Positions 1-8,457 of a stretch of DNA of 47,224 nucleotides are shown here, piece after piece. This stretch comes from Clostridiales bacterium (lineage in GTDB: Bacteria; Bacillota; Clostridia; Lachnospirales; Lachnospiraceae). Under the pieces are notes generated by a model that was not told where the DNA came from, searched no databases, and saw only the letters and a list, made by a program, of their open reading frames with translations. The DNA lies in the NCBI GenBank assembly GCA_029098165.1, contig JAQXNU010000262.1, positions 1 to 47,224 on the forward strand, written 5' to 3'. The position numbers were made by a program, and so were the translations under genes. Each line of letters begins with the position of its first letter. Position 1 is the stretch's first letter.

Positions 1-12
1 AGACTACTATTA

Positions 13-954
13 CTATAATAGCTTCTTTTTCTTTAATACAAAGTAAGTTATAATACAGATCACTAAGGTCATGAAACATACAATTCCAAATCCATAAGGA
101 TGCGTAGCAAATGGCATACTTTCCGGTAAAACGTTCATTCCATACAGGCCAGAAATGATTGTCGGGATTGACATTACAACCGTGATCGATGCTAACAGCT
201 TCATGACCGTATTCAGGGTATTATCGATAACTGATGCAAACAATTCACGAGTACCATTGATGATATCTCGGTAAATACCGCTCATTTCGATTGCCTGCTT
301 ATTCTCGATGATAACATCATCTAATAAATCTCGATCTTCTTGATAAGTCTTTATCTTTTCCGTTCTTGTCAACTTATCTAATACAGCACCATTCACTCGA
401 AGGGAAGTTGCAAAATAAACGAGTGTAGTTTCCAACTCATGTAGGGCGATCAATTCACTATTCTTTGTATTCTTACTGAGACGAGATTCGATTTCTTCTC
501 GTTTTCGGTTAATGGATCGCAGACAAGTCTGATAGACTGTCGTACTACTATAAAGTATCTGATATAGGAAACGACTTTTCTTCGCTGTGCTGAATTCTCT
601 TACCCTATCCGCCATAAATGGTTTTAATACTGCCGTGTCCTCTAAACATACCGTTACAATTACATGTTCATGTACAATAATAGCAAGCGGCATTGTTGTA
701 TAAGCTTCATTCCCATGTCGATTCTCCTTGGTAACAATATCGATCAATACGAGCGTATAGTGGTTTTGAACCTCGATACGCGAAGCCTCTTCATCATCCA
801 GAGATGCTTTCATATCGTTTGTATCAATTCCTGTCTTTCTAGCTACCAAAGCAATCTCATCGGGAGTCGGATTGGATAAGTTAATCCATACATTTTCTTC
901 AATATCATCTAACCGCTTTAATACACCATCTTGAGTCTTAAAAATTCTAAGCAT
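13..954 (-). CDS. corA: CorA-family Mg2+/Co2+ channel
   Basis: A pentameric inner-membrane channel for divalent cations. Two membrane helices sit at the C-terminus (about residues 250-269 and 289-309), and the GMN signature of the CorA selectivity filter lies between them (LYGMNVLPES). The first ~245 residues form the charged, helical cytoplasmic domain, and ~313 aa is a normal length. A GTG at 957 is in frame, but the ATG at 954 sits 8 nt from GGGAGG and is the better start. It is transcribed alone, leftward, from a promoter at 988-1016, and a terminator separates it from the exporter operon. CorA-type is near certain; which metal is carried is family knowledge only. Confidence 0.95.
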   Translation of the reverse strand: MLRIFKTQDGVLKRLDDIEENVWINLSNPTPDEIALVARKTGIDTNDMKASLDDEEASRIEVQNHYTLVLIDIVTKENRHGNEAYTTMPLAIIVHEHVIVTVCLEDTAVLKPFMADRVREFSTAKKSRFLYQILYSSTTVYQTCLRSINRKREEIESRLSKNTKNSELIALHELETTLVYFATSLRVNGAVLDKLTRTEKIKTYQEDRDLLDDVIIENKQAIEMSGIYRDIINGTRELFASVIDNTLNTVMKLLASITVVMSIPTIISGLYGMNVLPESMPFATHPYGFGIVCFMTLVICIITYFVLKKKKLL

Positions 955-987
955 CACACTTACCTCCCGATCTTTACTTTTAAGGTA

Positions 988-1016
988 ATTATATGTTTAT
1001 TTCCGTCAAATTACAA
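988..1016 (-). promoter_or_regulatory. Probable sigma-A promoter of corA
   Basis: On the minus strand TTGTAA (1011-1016) is followed after 17 nt by TATAAT (988-993), about 34 nt upstream of the corA start. Confidence 0.5.
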
Positions 1017-1032
1017 GCGAAATCCTCGACAA

Positions 1033-1076
1033 GAAAAAGAACAATTACAATTCTAACAAATGCAACTGTCCTTTTT
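1033..1076 (-). terminator. Rho-independent terminator of the exporter operon
   Basis: Read leftward, AAAAAGGACA pairs with TGTTCTTTTT through one G-U wobble, and the hairpin ends in a T-run. The wobble becomes an A-C mismatch on the other strand, so the hairpin suits leftward transcripts coming from the ABC exporter. Confidence 0.6.
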
Positions 1077-1102
1077 TGTTACTATTTAAGTTTTTATTCT
1101 GA

Positions 1103-2983
1103 TTATTCTGTTACTTCTTCAAACTGACTATTGTATAAGTTTGCATAGAAGCCATTGAGTGCCATTAATTCTTCATGAGAACCTTGTTCTACTATATCCC
1201 CATCCTTCATACAAAGAATGATATCTGCATTACGAATGGTAGATAATCGATGAGCGATGATAAAACTTGTTCTTCCCTTCATGAGGTTATCCATTGCCTT
1301 TTGGATCATAACTTCTGTACGGGTATCTACTGAACTAGTTGCTTCATCTAAGATTAAGATTTTAGAATCTGCTAATACAGCACGAGCAATCGTAAGCAGC
1401 TGTTTCTGTCCTTGTGAGATATTCGATGCTTCTTCGTTAAGTTCCATATGATAGCCATCTGGAAGGGTACGAACAAAGTGATCCACCTGTGCTGCCTTTG
1501 CAGCTTTTATAACATCTTCATCAGTAGCATCTAATTTACCATAACGAATATTTTCCATAATGGTACCATTGTATAACCAAGTATCCTGTAATACCATACC
1601 AAACTCCGTACGAAGGTCATTACGTGAAAATTCATTAATATTATGCCCATCCACATAAATTGCACCACTATTGATATCATGGAATCTCATCAATAATTTC
1701 ACTAATGTTGTCTTACCAGCACCAGTTGGTCCAACAATGGCAACCTTCTGACCAGCTTTCACATCAACGGAGAAGTCTTTGATAACAATCTGATCCGTAT
1801 TCTCATATCCGAAACGAACATGTTCAAAACGTACATCACCTTTGAGATTAACATCTTTTATTGTAAGTTTTGGTTCAATTGCCTTTTCTTCTTCCTCTTC
1901 TAAAAATTCGAAGATACGCTCAGAAGATGCAACCATCTGCTGTAACTGATTAGAAATATTGGCCATTTGTGTAATTGGCTGCATGAAAGAACGTACATAC
2001 TGAATAAATGCCTGGATACCACCAATCGTAAGTGTACCGCCTGCTGTCATCGCTGCACCTACGATACAGATAACAACATAACCAATATTACCAACAAAAC
2101 TCATAACTGGCATCATTAAACCTGATAAAAACTGAGATTTCCACGCTGATTCATACAACTTTTCATTTTCTTGATCAAACTTTTCAAGAGACTTTTCTTC
2201 TCCATTGAATGCTTTTACTACAATGTGTCCACCATACATTTCTTCAATATGACCATTGACGCTACCAAGGTATCTTTGCTGTCCCTGGAAGTACTTCTGT
2301 GACTTCTTTACAATTGTCATGACAAATATCAAAGATAATGGAATGATCAATAAAGAGATTAAAGTTAATCTCACACTGATTGTTAACATCATGATCAACA
2401 CACCGATTACCGAAGTAATGGACGTAATCATCTGGGTCACACTCTGGTTTAAAGACATATTTAAAGTATCTACATCATTAGTGATTCGAGAAAGGATTTC
2501 TCCATGGCTAGTTTTATTATAATAAGAAAATGGTAAACGGTTCATCTTCTTCATAATATCATTTCGTAAGTTGTAAGCGACGTTTGTCGATATTCCTGCC
2601 ATAATATGACCTTGTAAATATGAGAATAACGTACTGACAACATATAAACAAATCAGTGTAACAATAATCTTACCGATGTAGTCAAAATCAAAATTTGCTT
2701 TTCCGCCACTGATCTTACTCATCATACCAGAAGCTAATGAATCGGTAGCCTTTGCTAAAATCTTTGGTCCAATAATCGTAAATACCGTAGATACGATTGC
2801 AAACAAAAATACAAAACTTAACTGAATACGGAATGGTTTCATAAACTTTAATAGACGTTTAAAACTTCCTTTAAAGTTCTTTGCTTTTTCTCCCTGTCCC
2901 ATTCCGCCCATTGGACCATGCATTCCCATTGGACCTTTCTTTGGTTTTGTCATATTGTGGGGAGTTTTATGTTCACGGCTCAT
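1103..2983 (-). CDS. ABC exporter half-transporter, catalytic-site subunit
   Basis: One half of a heterodimeric multidrug or lipid-type ABC exporter. A Met/Gly-rich cytoplasmic tail (residues 1-40) precedes six membrane helices (about 50-350) and a nucleotide-binding domain. That domain has Walker A GPTGAGKTT (418-426) and Walker B ILILDE with the catalytic Glu547, but its signature motif reads SQGQ (523-526) instead of SGGQ. The partner upstream shows the opposite pattern, as expected of TM287/288-type heterodimers with one degenerate site. The start codon overlaps the partner's stop by 4 bp, so translation is coupled. The MarR gene at the head of the operon suggests induction by a toxic substrate. 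The substrate cannot be read from sequence. Confidence 0.93.
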   Translation of the reverse strand: MSREHKTPHNMTKPKKGPMGMHGPMGGMGQGEKAKNFKGSFKRLLKFMKPFRIQLSFVFLFAIVSTVFTIIGPKILAKATDSLASGMMSKISGGKANFDFDYIGKIIVTLICLYVVSTLFSYLQGHIMAGISTNVAYNLRNDIMKKMNRLPFSYYNKTSHGEILSRITNDVDTLNMSLNQSVTQMITSITSVIGVLIMMLTISVRLTLISLLIIPLSLIFVMTIVKKSQKYFQGQQRYLGSVNGHIEEMYGGHIVVKAFNGEEKSLEKFDQENEKLYESAWKSQFLSGLMMPVMSFVGNIGYVVICIVGAAMTAGGTLTIGGIQAFIQYVRSFMQPITQMANISNQLQQMVASSERIFEFLEEEEEKAIEPKLTIKDVNLKGDVRFEHVRFGYENTDQIVIKDFSVDVKAGQKVAIVGPTGAGKTTLVKLLMRFHDINSGAIYVDGHNINEFSRNDLRTEFGMVLQDTWLYNGTIMENIRYGKLDATDEDVIKAAKAAQVDHFVRTLPDGYHMELNEEASNISQGQKQLLTIARAVLADSKILILDEATSSVDTRTEVMIQKAMDNLMKGRTSFIIAHRLSTIRNADIILCMKDGDIVEQGSHEELMALNGFYANLYNSQFEEVTE

Positions 2984-5214
2984 GCTAATTCCTCCTTTGA
3001 CAACTGACTTTCGGCGATCTCACGGTATTCCTTACAAGAAGATAATAACTCTTTATGAGTACCTTTACCGACGATCTTACCTTCATCCAGAACAATGATC
3101 TGCTCTGCTTTCATAATCGTACTAACACGCTGTGCTACGATCAGTACGGTTGCATTTGATGTGTGTTCTTTTAATGAATGACGTAATGCCGCATCTGTCT
3201 TAAAATCAAGTGCAGAAAAACTATCATCAAAAATATAGATTGGCGCATCCTTTACGATTGCACGTGCGATGGATAAACGCTGTTTCTGACCACCAGAAAC
3301 ATTAGTACCACCCTGAGCAATCGGTGTCTCAATTCCATCATCCGTAGAATCCACGAATTCTTTTGCCTGTGCAACTTCAATCGCTGTATTTACTTCCAAA
3401 AGATTAGCATTTTCTTTTCCATAACGGATGTTCGATGCAATATCACCAGTAAATAACATACCTTTTTGAGGGACATATCCGATCATATCACGAAGATCTT
3501 TTTGATTGAGATCACGAATATCTACTCCATCTAACGTAATCGATCCTTGTGTTACATCATAAAAACGTGGGATTAAGTTAATCAGTGTAGATTTACCAGC
3601 ACCCGTTGAACCGATAAATGCGGTTGTTTCTCCTGGTTTTGCTATAAAACTTAAATGCTCTAAAACATCGGATTCTGCATTCTGATAACGGAAGGATACA
3701 TCATGGAATTCAAGAACACCTTTCACGTCATTTAATTTCACGGTCTTTTCCTTATCTTTAATCACTAACTCAGTATCAAGTACTTCTCGAATACGAGTAG
3801 CAGATACGGAAGCACGTGGAACCATGATAAACATCATAGAGATCATTAAGAAGGACATAATAATCTGCATTGCATACTGCATAAACGCCATCATATCACC
3901 AATCTGTAGGTTGGAATTAGCAATTGCTTTACTTCCAAACCAAACGATTGCAAGTGTTACACAATTCATAAGGAACATCATGACTGGAAACATAAATGCC
4001 ATGGTTCTCTGTACAAATAAATTTGTTTTACTTAAGTTCTTATTCGCCGTATCAAATCTGCCTTCTTCATAAGTCTCATTACCAAACGCACGGATTACCA
4101 TTAACCCGCTTAGATTTTCACGACTGACAAGATTTAAACGATCGATCAGTTTTTGTAAGGATTTAAACTTTGGTAATGCAATCGAAAAGATTACCATAAT
4201 CAATCCAAGCATAACAACAACAGCTGCTGCAATGATCCAGCTCAAGGATACACTAGTTCCAACGGCAAAGATAATACCACCAATCCCCATGATTGGAGCA
4301 TAACACATCATACGGATTCCCATGACAACTAGCATCTGAACCTGCTGAATATCATTAGTTGTTCTTGTGATTAGGGATGCTGTAGAGAATTTATCATATT
4401 CTGCACTTGAAAAACTCTCTACCTTTTCAAATACATCGCGACGTAATTTTTTAGCTACCTTGGCACCAGTTCGTGAAGCAAAGAAACCAACACCGATTGC
4501 TGCCACTACGCCACCTAATGCAACCAATAACATCAACAAACCTGTTCGAAGGATATAGTTATGCTGCATGGTTTCCATATCCACACCTAATTCCTGATAG
4601 AAGGACTTTGTAAATCCTGGTGCAATCATCTCATAAACAGAAGGATCTTCTTGATCTGCGGCATCAATTGCTGCCTGTAACTGTCCTTCTGGCATCATGC
4701 TTATCATTGGTGAGATCTGATATAACGTTGTGATATCCATGGTAGTATCCTGATCCATAGCCGTTGGCTGCATACCGTTGTCATCACCATTACCATTTTG
4801 CTTTCCTTGGAATAATCCGATAAAGGAATAAACCGCTTTTCCATAAATGTCAGCGACTTGATTTACTACGTCTTTGCTTAGTTTATTACGGACATAGATG
4901 TTTTTTTCACTCAACAAAGGATATTCATCTATGTAATCCTTTGCGTTATCACTTCCTGTCTCAATAATAGCATAAGCATTTAAGAATACTTCTTTATTTT
5001 CTTGTGTCATAAATGAAGTTAAAAAATTAAGACCATCTTCACTTATTGCTTCTGGTACTTTTTCTTCAATACCACTATACTGGATACCTGTTGTTACGAT
5101 ATCACTCATCAAATTTGGTAAGCTAAGTTCACTGGCTGCCTGCCCAAATAAGAGAAGGAATGATAACAATAACACTCCAATATAAGGCTTTAGATACTTT
5201 CCAATCAGCTTCAT
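2980..5214 (-). CDS. ABC exporter half-transporter with extracellular insert
   Basis: Partner subunit of the exporter. At 744 aa it is about 150 residues longer than usual. The excess lies between helix 1 (about 11-35) and helix 2 (about 220-245) as a predicted extracellular region of about 175 residues, including an Asn/Gly/Asp-rich stretch. The nucleotide-binding domain has Walker A GSTGAGKST and the canonical signature VSGGQKQR, but Walker B is followed by Asp (IYIFDDS), not Glu, so its own ATP site should be hydrolysis-poor. It therefore supplies the good signature to the other subunit's catalytic site. GGAGG lies 11 nt before the ATG. Lachnospiraceae exporters of this layout are often found behind MarR genes; that is general knowledge, not shown here. 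Confidence 0.92.
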   Translation of the reverse strand: MKLIGKYLKPYIGVLLLSFLLLFGQAASELSLPNLMSDIVTTGIQYSGIEEKVPEAISEDGLNFLTSFMTQENKEVFLNAYAIIETGSDNAKDYIDEYPLLSEKNIYVRNKLSKDVVNQVADIYGKAVYSFIGLFQGKQNGNGDDNGMQPTAMDQDTTMDITTLYQISPMISMMPEGQLQAAIDAADQEDPSVYEMIAPGFTKSFYQELGVDMETMQHNYILRTGLLMLLVALGGVVAAIGVGFFASRTGAKVAKKLRRDVFEKVESFSSAEYDKFSTASLITRTTNDIQQVQMLVVMGIRMMCYAPIMGIGGIIFAVGTSVSLSWIIAAAVVVMLGLIMVIFSIALPKFKSLQKLIDRLNLVSRENLSGLMVIRAFGNETYEEGRFDTANKNLSKTNLFVQRTMAFMFPVMMFLMNCVTLAIVWFGSKAIANSNLQIGDMMAFMQYAMQIIMSFLMISMMFIMVPRASVSATRIREVLDTELVIKDKEKTVKLNDVKGVLEFHDVSFRYQNAESDVLEHLSFIAKPGETTAFIGSTGAGKSTLINLIPRFYDVTQGSITLDGVDIRDLNQKDLRDMIGYVPQKGMLFTGDIASNIRYGKENANLLEVNTAIEVAQAKEFVDSTDDGIETPIAQGGTNVSGGQKQRLSIARAIVKDAPIYIFDDSFSALDFKTDAALRHSLKEHTSNATVLIVAQRVSTIMKAEQIIVLDEGKIVGKGTHKELLSSCKEYREIAESQLSKEELA

Positions 5215-5273
5215 TTTCGTTATTACCTCCAGTCATACAAGATAAGTCAAAAATTGTCTTCCTTGTAATAAAT

Positions 5274-5702
5274 TTAAATGTCGTCTGCTGCCCTCTCAAC
5301 CTTTTGCATTACTTTACGAATGATATCTTTCTCATCTTCTGTAACTGAACGAAACATAATATCATGAACTTTTCTCATATCTGTGACAACTAACTGAGCT
5401 ACCTCATGCCCTTTTAGAGTAAGTTTGATCCGATATCTCAATTTATCATTGCCTTCTTTTTCTACATATCCGTTTGTTTCTAAAGTTGTGATCGCTCTTG
5501 ATGTATTTGCTTTATCAACAAATAATTGGTCACATAATTCACGTAATGTCATGCCATTTTCCGAATGGTACAATGCAGTTAAATACATAGCATGTATACT
5601 ACTTAGGCCATAAGGCTTTAACAGTTCAATATGACGACGCTGTATTGCCTTTCGAATTCTTGCGAACCACACGGGAGCACAAGATACTTCTATGTCAGAC
5701 AT
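5274..5702 (-). CDS. MarR-family transcriptional regulator
   Basis: A winged-helix repressor of 142 aa, the usual length for MarR. The central part has the MarR helix-turn-helix and wing (MTLRELCDQLFVDKANTSR, then AITTLETNGYVEKEGNDKLR), flanked by dimerisation helices. AAAGGAGGG lies 6 nt before the ATG. It is the first gene of a leftward operon, 59 nt ahead of the two exporter genes. A large palindromic promoter/operator lies just upstream, so autoregulation together with the exporter is the natural reading. The inducer is unknown. Confidence 0.93.
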   Translation of the reverse strand: MSDIEVSCAPVWFARIRKAIQRRHIELLKPYGLSSIHAMYLTALYHSENGMTLRELCDQLFVDKANTSRAITTLETNGYVEKEGNDKLRYRIKLTLKGHEVAQLVVTDMRKVHDIMFRSVTEDEKDIIRKVMQKVERAADDI

Positions 5703-5719
5703 ATTTTCCCTCCTTTATG

Positions 5720-5771
5720 TGTTGACGACTCAACGATGGAATTCTAGCACTCCATCGTTGAGTCGTCAACA
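5720..5771 (-). promoter_or_regulatory. MarR-type double operator enclosing the operon promoter
   Basis: Two 21-bp arms (5720-5740 and 5751-5771) are perfect inverted copies around a 10-bp spacer. Each arm contains a smaller dyad of the type GTTGA-N4-TCAAC (5721-5734 and 5757-5770), whose centres are 36 bp apart. On the minus strand TTGACG (5764-5769), a 17-nt spacer and TAGAAT (5741-5746) form a good sigma-A promoter. One dyad covers the -35 and the other lies just downstream of the -10, so a bound MarR dimer at either site should block transcription. Confidence 0.85.
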
Positions 5772-5837
5772 GTTTTAATGTTTTTTTAAGAAATTTAATA
5801 TTTCCCTCTAATTAATTGTATGTTCGTACAAACAGAG

Positions 5838-5892
5838 CAAAAAAAGACTGATCATAACAATTCTTCCTCAAAAGAAGTGTTATAATCAGTCT
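5838..5892 (-). terminator. Terminator of the amino-acid transporter operon
   Basis: AGACTGAT and ATAACA on the left pair with TGTTAT and ATCAGTCT on the right (5845-5892), with one mismatch. Read leftward the stem is followed by a run of seven T. It closes the operon at 5913-8123. Confidence 0.8.
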
Positions 5893-5912
5893 ATGCTTTA
5901 TTCATAGGATTA

Positions 5913-6656
5913 TTATAATACTTTTGATAAAAAGTCCCGTAAACGAGGGTTTTGTGGATTTTCAAAAAACTCTTTTGGAGTATTTTGCTCCTGAATTTGA
6001 CCTTGATCAATAAATACAACTCGATCTGCTACCTCGCGGGCAAATCCCATTTCGTGCGTTACAATGACCATGGTCATTCCCTCCTTACCAAGTTCTTTCA
6101 TTATGTCAAGAACCTCTCCAACCATCTCTGGATCTAACGCTGAAGTTGGTTCATCAAACAGCATAACCTCTGGATTCATCGCTAATGCACGAACAATTGC
6201 AATACGCTGCTTTTGTCCTCCCGACAACTGTGATGGATAGGCATCGGCACGATTGGCCAACCCCACACGTTCTAATAAATTCATAGCAACCTTGGTTGCT
6301 TCCTCTTCTGACTTGCCTTGTAATTTCATAGGTGCTATTGTTAGATTCTTTAAAATCGTCATATGAGGAAACAGGTTAAAATGCTGGAATACCATTCCCA
6401 TCTTCTGACGATGAAGATTAATATCCGTCGCCTTATCCGTAATATCGACTCCATCAAAAAAAATCTTTCCTGAGGTTGGAACTTCAAGGAGATTCAGTGA
6501 ACGTAAATAAGTTGATTTTCCAGAACCAGAAGGCCCGATAACAACAACAACTTCTCCTTTTCGAATCTCATCTGAGATTCCATTCAACGCATGAACTTTG
6601 CCATACGTTTTCTCTAAATTACATACCTTGATTAAAACTTCTGAATTAGTGATCAC
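5913..6656 (-). CDS. Polar amino-acid ABC transporter, ATP-binding protein
   Basis: A GlnQ/HisP-type ATPase. It has Walker [11 protein letters not shown]-loop [12 protein letters not shown], signature LSGGQKQR, Walker [13 protein letters not shown] and switch His in [16 protein letters not shown]. An ATG at 6677 is in frame, but AAAGGAGG lies inside that longer frame and points, at 10-nt spacing, to a GTG at 6656. The protein is then 247 aa, close to the family norm, and overlaps the permease by 11 bp. It energises uptake of one polar amino acid through the permease and binding protein upstream. Confidence 0.93.
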   Translation of the reverse strand: MITNSEVLIKVCNLEKTYGKVHALNGISDEIRKGEVVVVIGPSGSGKSTYLRSLNLLEVPTSGKIFFDGVDITDKATDINLHRQKMGMVFQHFNLFPHMTILKNLTIAPMKLQGKSEEEATKVAMNLLERVGLANRADAYPSQLSGGQKQRIAIVRALAMNPEVMLFDEPTSALDPEMVGEVLDIMKELGKEGMTMVIVTHEMGFAREVADRVVFIDQGQIQEQNTPKEFFENPQNPRLRDFLSKVL

Positions 6657-7335
6657 TGTTACGCAGCCTCCTTTCAAAATAACTCACTAGCTTTGTAAGC
6701 AGCATAACTAAGACTAAGTAGATCAATGCTACTGCAATTAAAGGAAAAAATGCATCAAATGTACGGCTTCTGATAATATCTCCACCTTTGGTCAAATCCT
6801 CTAATGCAATATATCCTGCAACTGATGTTTCTTTTAACAATACGATAAACTCATTAGCTAATGCAGGTAAAATATTCTTAATCGCTTGTGGAAGAATGAT
6901 TAATTTCATTGTCTGACTGTAATTAAATCCAAGACTTCTACCTGCTTCAAACTGTCCATTATCAACGGCCATGATTCCAGAACGAACAATCTCTGCAACA
7001 TATGCTCCCGAATTCATACCAAAAGCAATTATGGCAACAAGTACTTTATTAATTGAAACTGATCCAAATACAACAAAATAAATAATCATTAACTGAATAA
7101 CAACTGGTGTTCCACGAATGACGGTTATGTAGATATTACATAAGAAATTGAGAAAACGTAATCTTCCTGTTTTATCATGAGTGGAACGAACAATTGCGAT
7201 TAAAAATCCTAAGACTACACCAATCAGGACTGCAAATATTGTTACAGTTAATGTTACTCCAAGGCCTCTCCAAAGATATTTCCATCGATCTTCTTCTATA
7301 AAATTTCTATAAAAGCTATCTGCTATACTACTCAA
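6646..7335 (-). CDS. Polar amino-acid ABC transporter, permease
   Basis: A HisM/GlnP-type inner-membrane permease of 229 aa with about five hydrophobic helices. It carries the family's EAA-like cytoplasmic loop ([25 protein letters not shown], residues about 135-160), which docks on the ATPase. The N-terminal half matches the usual start of the domain ([19 protein letters not shown]). A homodimer is expected because only one permease gene is present. It lies 11 nt downstream of the binding-protein gene. Confidence 0.94.
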   Translation of the reverse strand: MSSIADSFYRNFIEEDRWKYLWRGLGVTLTVTIFAVLIGVVLGFLIAIVRSTHDKTGRLRFLNFLCNIYITVIRGTPVVIQLMIIYFVVFGSVSINKVLVAIIAFGMNSGAYVAEIVRSGIMAVDNGQFEAGRSLGFNYSQTMKLIILPQAIKNILPALANEFIVLLKETSVAGYIALEDLTKGGDIIRSRTFDAFFPLIAVALIYLVLVMLLTKLVSYFERRLRNSDH

Positions 7336-7346
7336 AATATCCCCCC

Positions 7347-8123
7347 TTATTTCTTAACGATGATTACCTGGCGTCCTGTATAGTAACTATCTGTAAAGTC
7401 AACGGAATTCAAACGGTCTTCCGTTACTGTCATTCCTGCAACTCCCACATCTGCTTTGCCTGTTGTAACTGCTGCGATGATCGAATCAAAACTCATATCC
7501 TCAATGACAAGTTCTTTTCCTAAAATATCACAGATTGCATATGCCATATCTACATCCAATCCTACAATTTCATCTTTTTCTCTGTATTCATATGGTTCAA
7601 ACTCAGCATTGGTTGCCATGATTAGTTTTCCATTGTTACGTTCTACATCCTTTTTAACATAAGGTGCTGCTCCTTCAGCTTTTGTTATATAATAATCTTC
7701 AATTGCTTTGAAGGTACCATCAGCTTTTAATATTGCAATTGCGCTATTGATCTCCTCTGCAAGTTCTGTATTACCTTTAGCTAAACAGATTGCATAGTCT
7801 TCTACCAAATATTCATCATCTAAAATCTTTAGGTCACTATTCTGCTCAACAAAGATTTTAGCTGGTTCATTATCAATGATCACCGCATCAATCTTTCCTT
7901 GTTTTAATGACTGTACTGCTTCCATACCAGACTTAAAACGTTCTACACACTGATCACCATAATCATCTGTTGCAGTTAAATCACCTGTTGTTCCTGTCTG
8001 CACACCAACTTTTGCACTTTTAAGATCATCTTTATTCGTTATTACCTTAGATGCCTTCTTACCACATCCTACTGTTGAAATAGCTATCGTAAGTAATAAT
8101 CCTGCTGCTAGTAAACGTTTCAT
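7347..8123 (-). CDS. Amino-acid ABC transporter binding lipoprotein, circularly permuted
   Basis: A surface lipoprotein that captures the amino acid for the transporter. The signal peptide ends at lipobox STVGC (Cys20). The family-3 binding fold is present but its two halves are swapped. Residues 27-146 match the second half of ordinary GlnH/HisJ-like proteins (KVGVQTGTTGDL, then AVIIDNEPAK, then the C-terminal helix ILKADGTFKAIEDYYI). A linker (147-165) follows. Residues 166-258 match the usual first half (LIMATNAEFEPYEY, GLDVDMAYAICDILGK, then the ligand arginine in MTVTEDR), ending at the hinge strand VIIVKK. All expected ligand-site motifs appear present, so it should still bind. AGGAGG precedes the ATG. 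The specific amino acid is not readable. Confidence 0.93.
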   Translation of the reverse strand: MKRLLAAGLLLTIAISTVGCGKKASKVITNKDDLKSAKVGVQTGTTGDLTATDDYGDQCVERFKSGMEAVQSLKQGKIDAVIIDNEPAKIFVEQNSDLKILDDEYLVEDYAICLAKGNTELAEEINSAIAILKADGTFKAIEDYYITKAEGAAPYVKKDVERNNGKLIMATNAEFEPYEYREKDEIVGLDVDMAYAICDILGKELVIEDMSFDSIIAAVTTGKADVGVAGMTVTEDRLNSVDFTDSYYTGRQVIIVKK

Positions 8124-8167
8124 ATGTTCTCCTCCTATGACAAAAAGTTATATTTCTCATAACGATA

Positions 8168-8196
8168 ATTATATCACCACATTTATAAAAATGCAA
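8168..8196 (-). promoter_or_regulatory. Promoter of the amino-acid transporter operon
   Basis: On the minus strand TTGCAT (8191-8196), 17 nt, then TATAAT (8168-8173) with a TG extension. It lies about 45 nt upstream of the binding-protein start. Confidence 0.65.
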
Positions 8197-8457
8197 TCAT
8201 AATTCATAAATATTAATACCCTTTGATTCTTTCGTCAACTTTGTCCATTACATTTAGTACTCATTTTTCCCTTTAATCCGCATAAAAATAAATGTTTTTT
8301 CTATAAAAATATATCTAATTTGTAAAATTGTCTAGTAAATCAACTAATATATATTCAAATATATGAATATTCAGCATTATCATCTAAATTTCTCCTGTAT
8401 CTGCTATCACACATTAAGTTTGCTTGCATATAGTGTTAGGGAAAGGAGATATACGTT
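8197..8457. other. AT-rich divergent intergenic region
   Basis: Very AT-rich, with no open frame of note. It holds the leader and probable promoter of the Cys-rich repeat gene at its right end. The rest shows only A/T tracts and the short dyad CAAATATATG near 8356. No riboswitch was recognised. Confidence 0.5.
8409..8434 (+). promoter_or_regulatory. Possible mother-cell sigma-factor (SigK/SigE-like) promoter
   Basis: AC at 8409-8410, then 16 nt, then CATATAGT at 8427-8434, fitting the AC-N16-CATANNNT pattern known for Bacillus/Clostridium sigma-K-type promoters. It lies 23 nt before the Cys-repeat gene. The motif is short and chance is possible in AT-rich DNA. No good sigma-A promoter is seen at this spacing. 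Confidence 0.3.

Noticed and set aside
5820-5835. TGTTCGTACAAAC as a second SOS box.
   Set aside because: It lacks the GAAC-N4-GTTC dyad and is not placed at a promoter.
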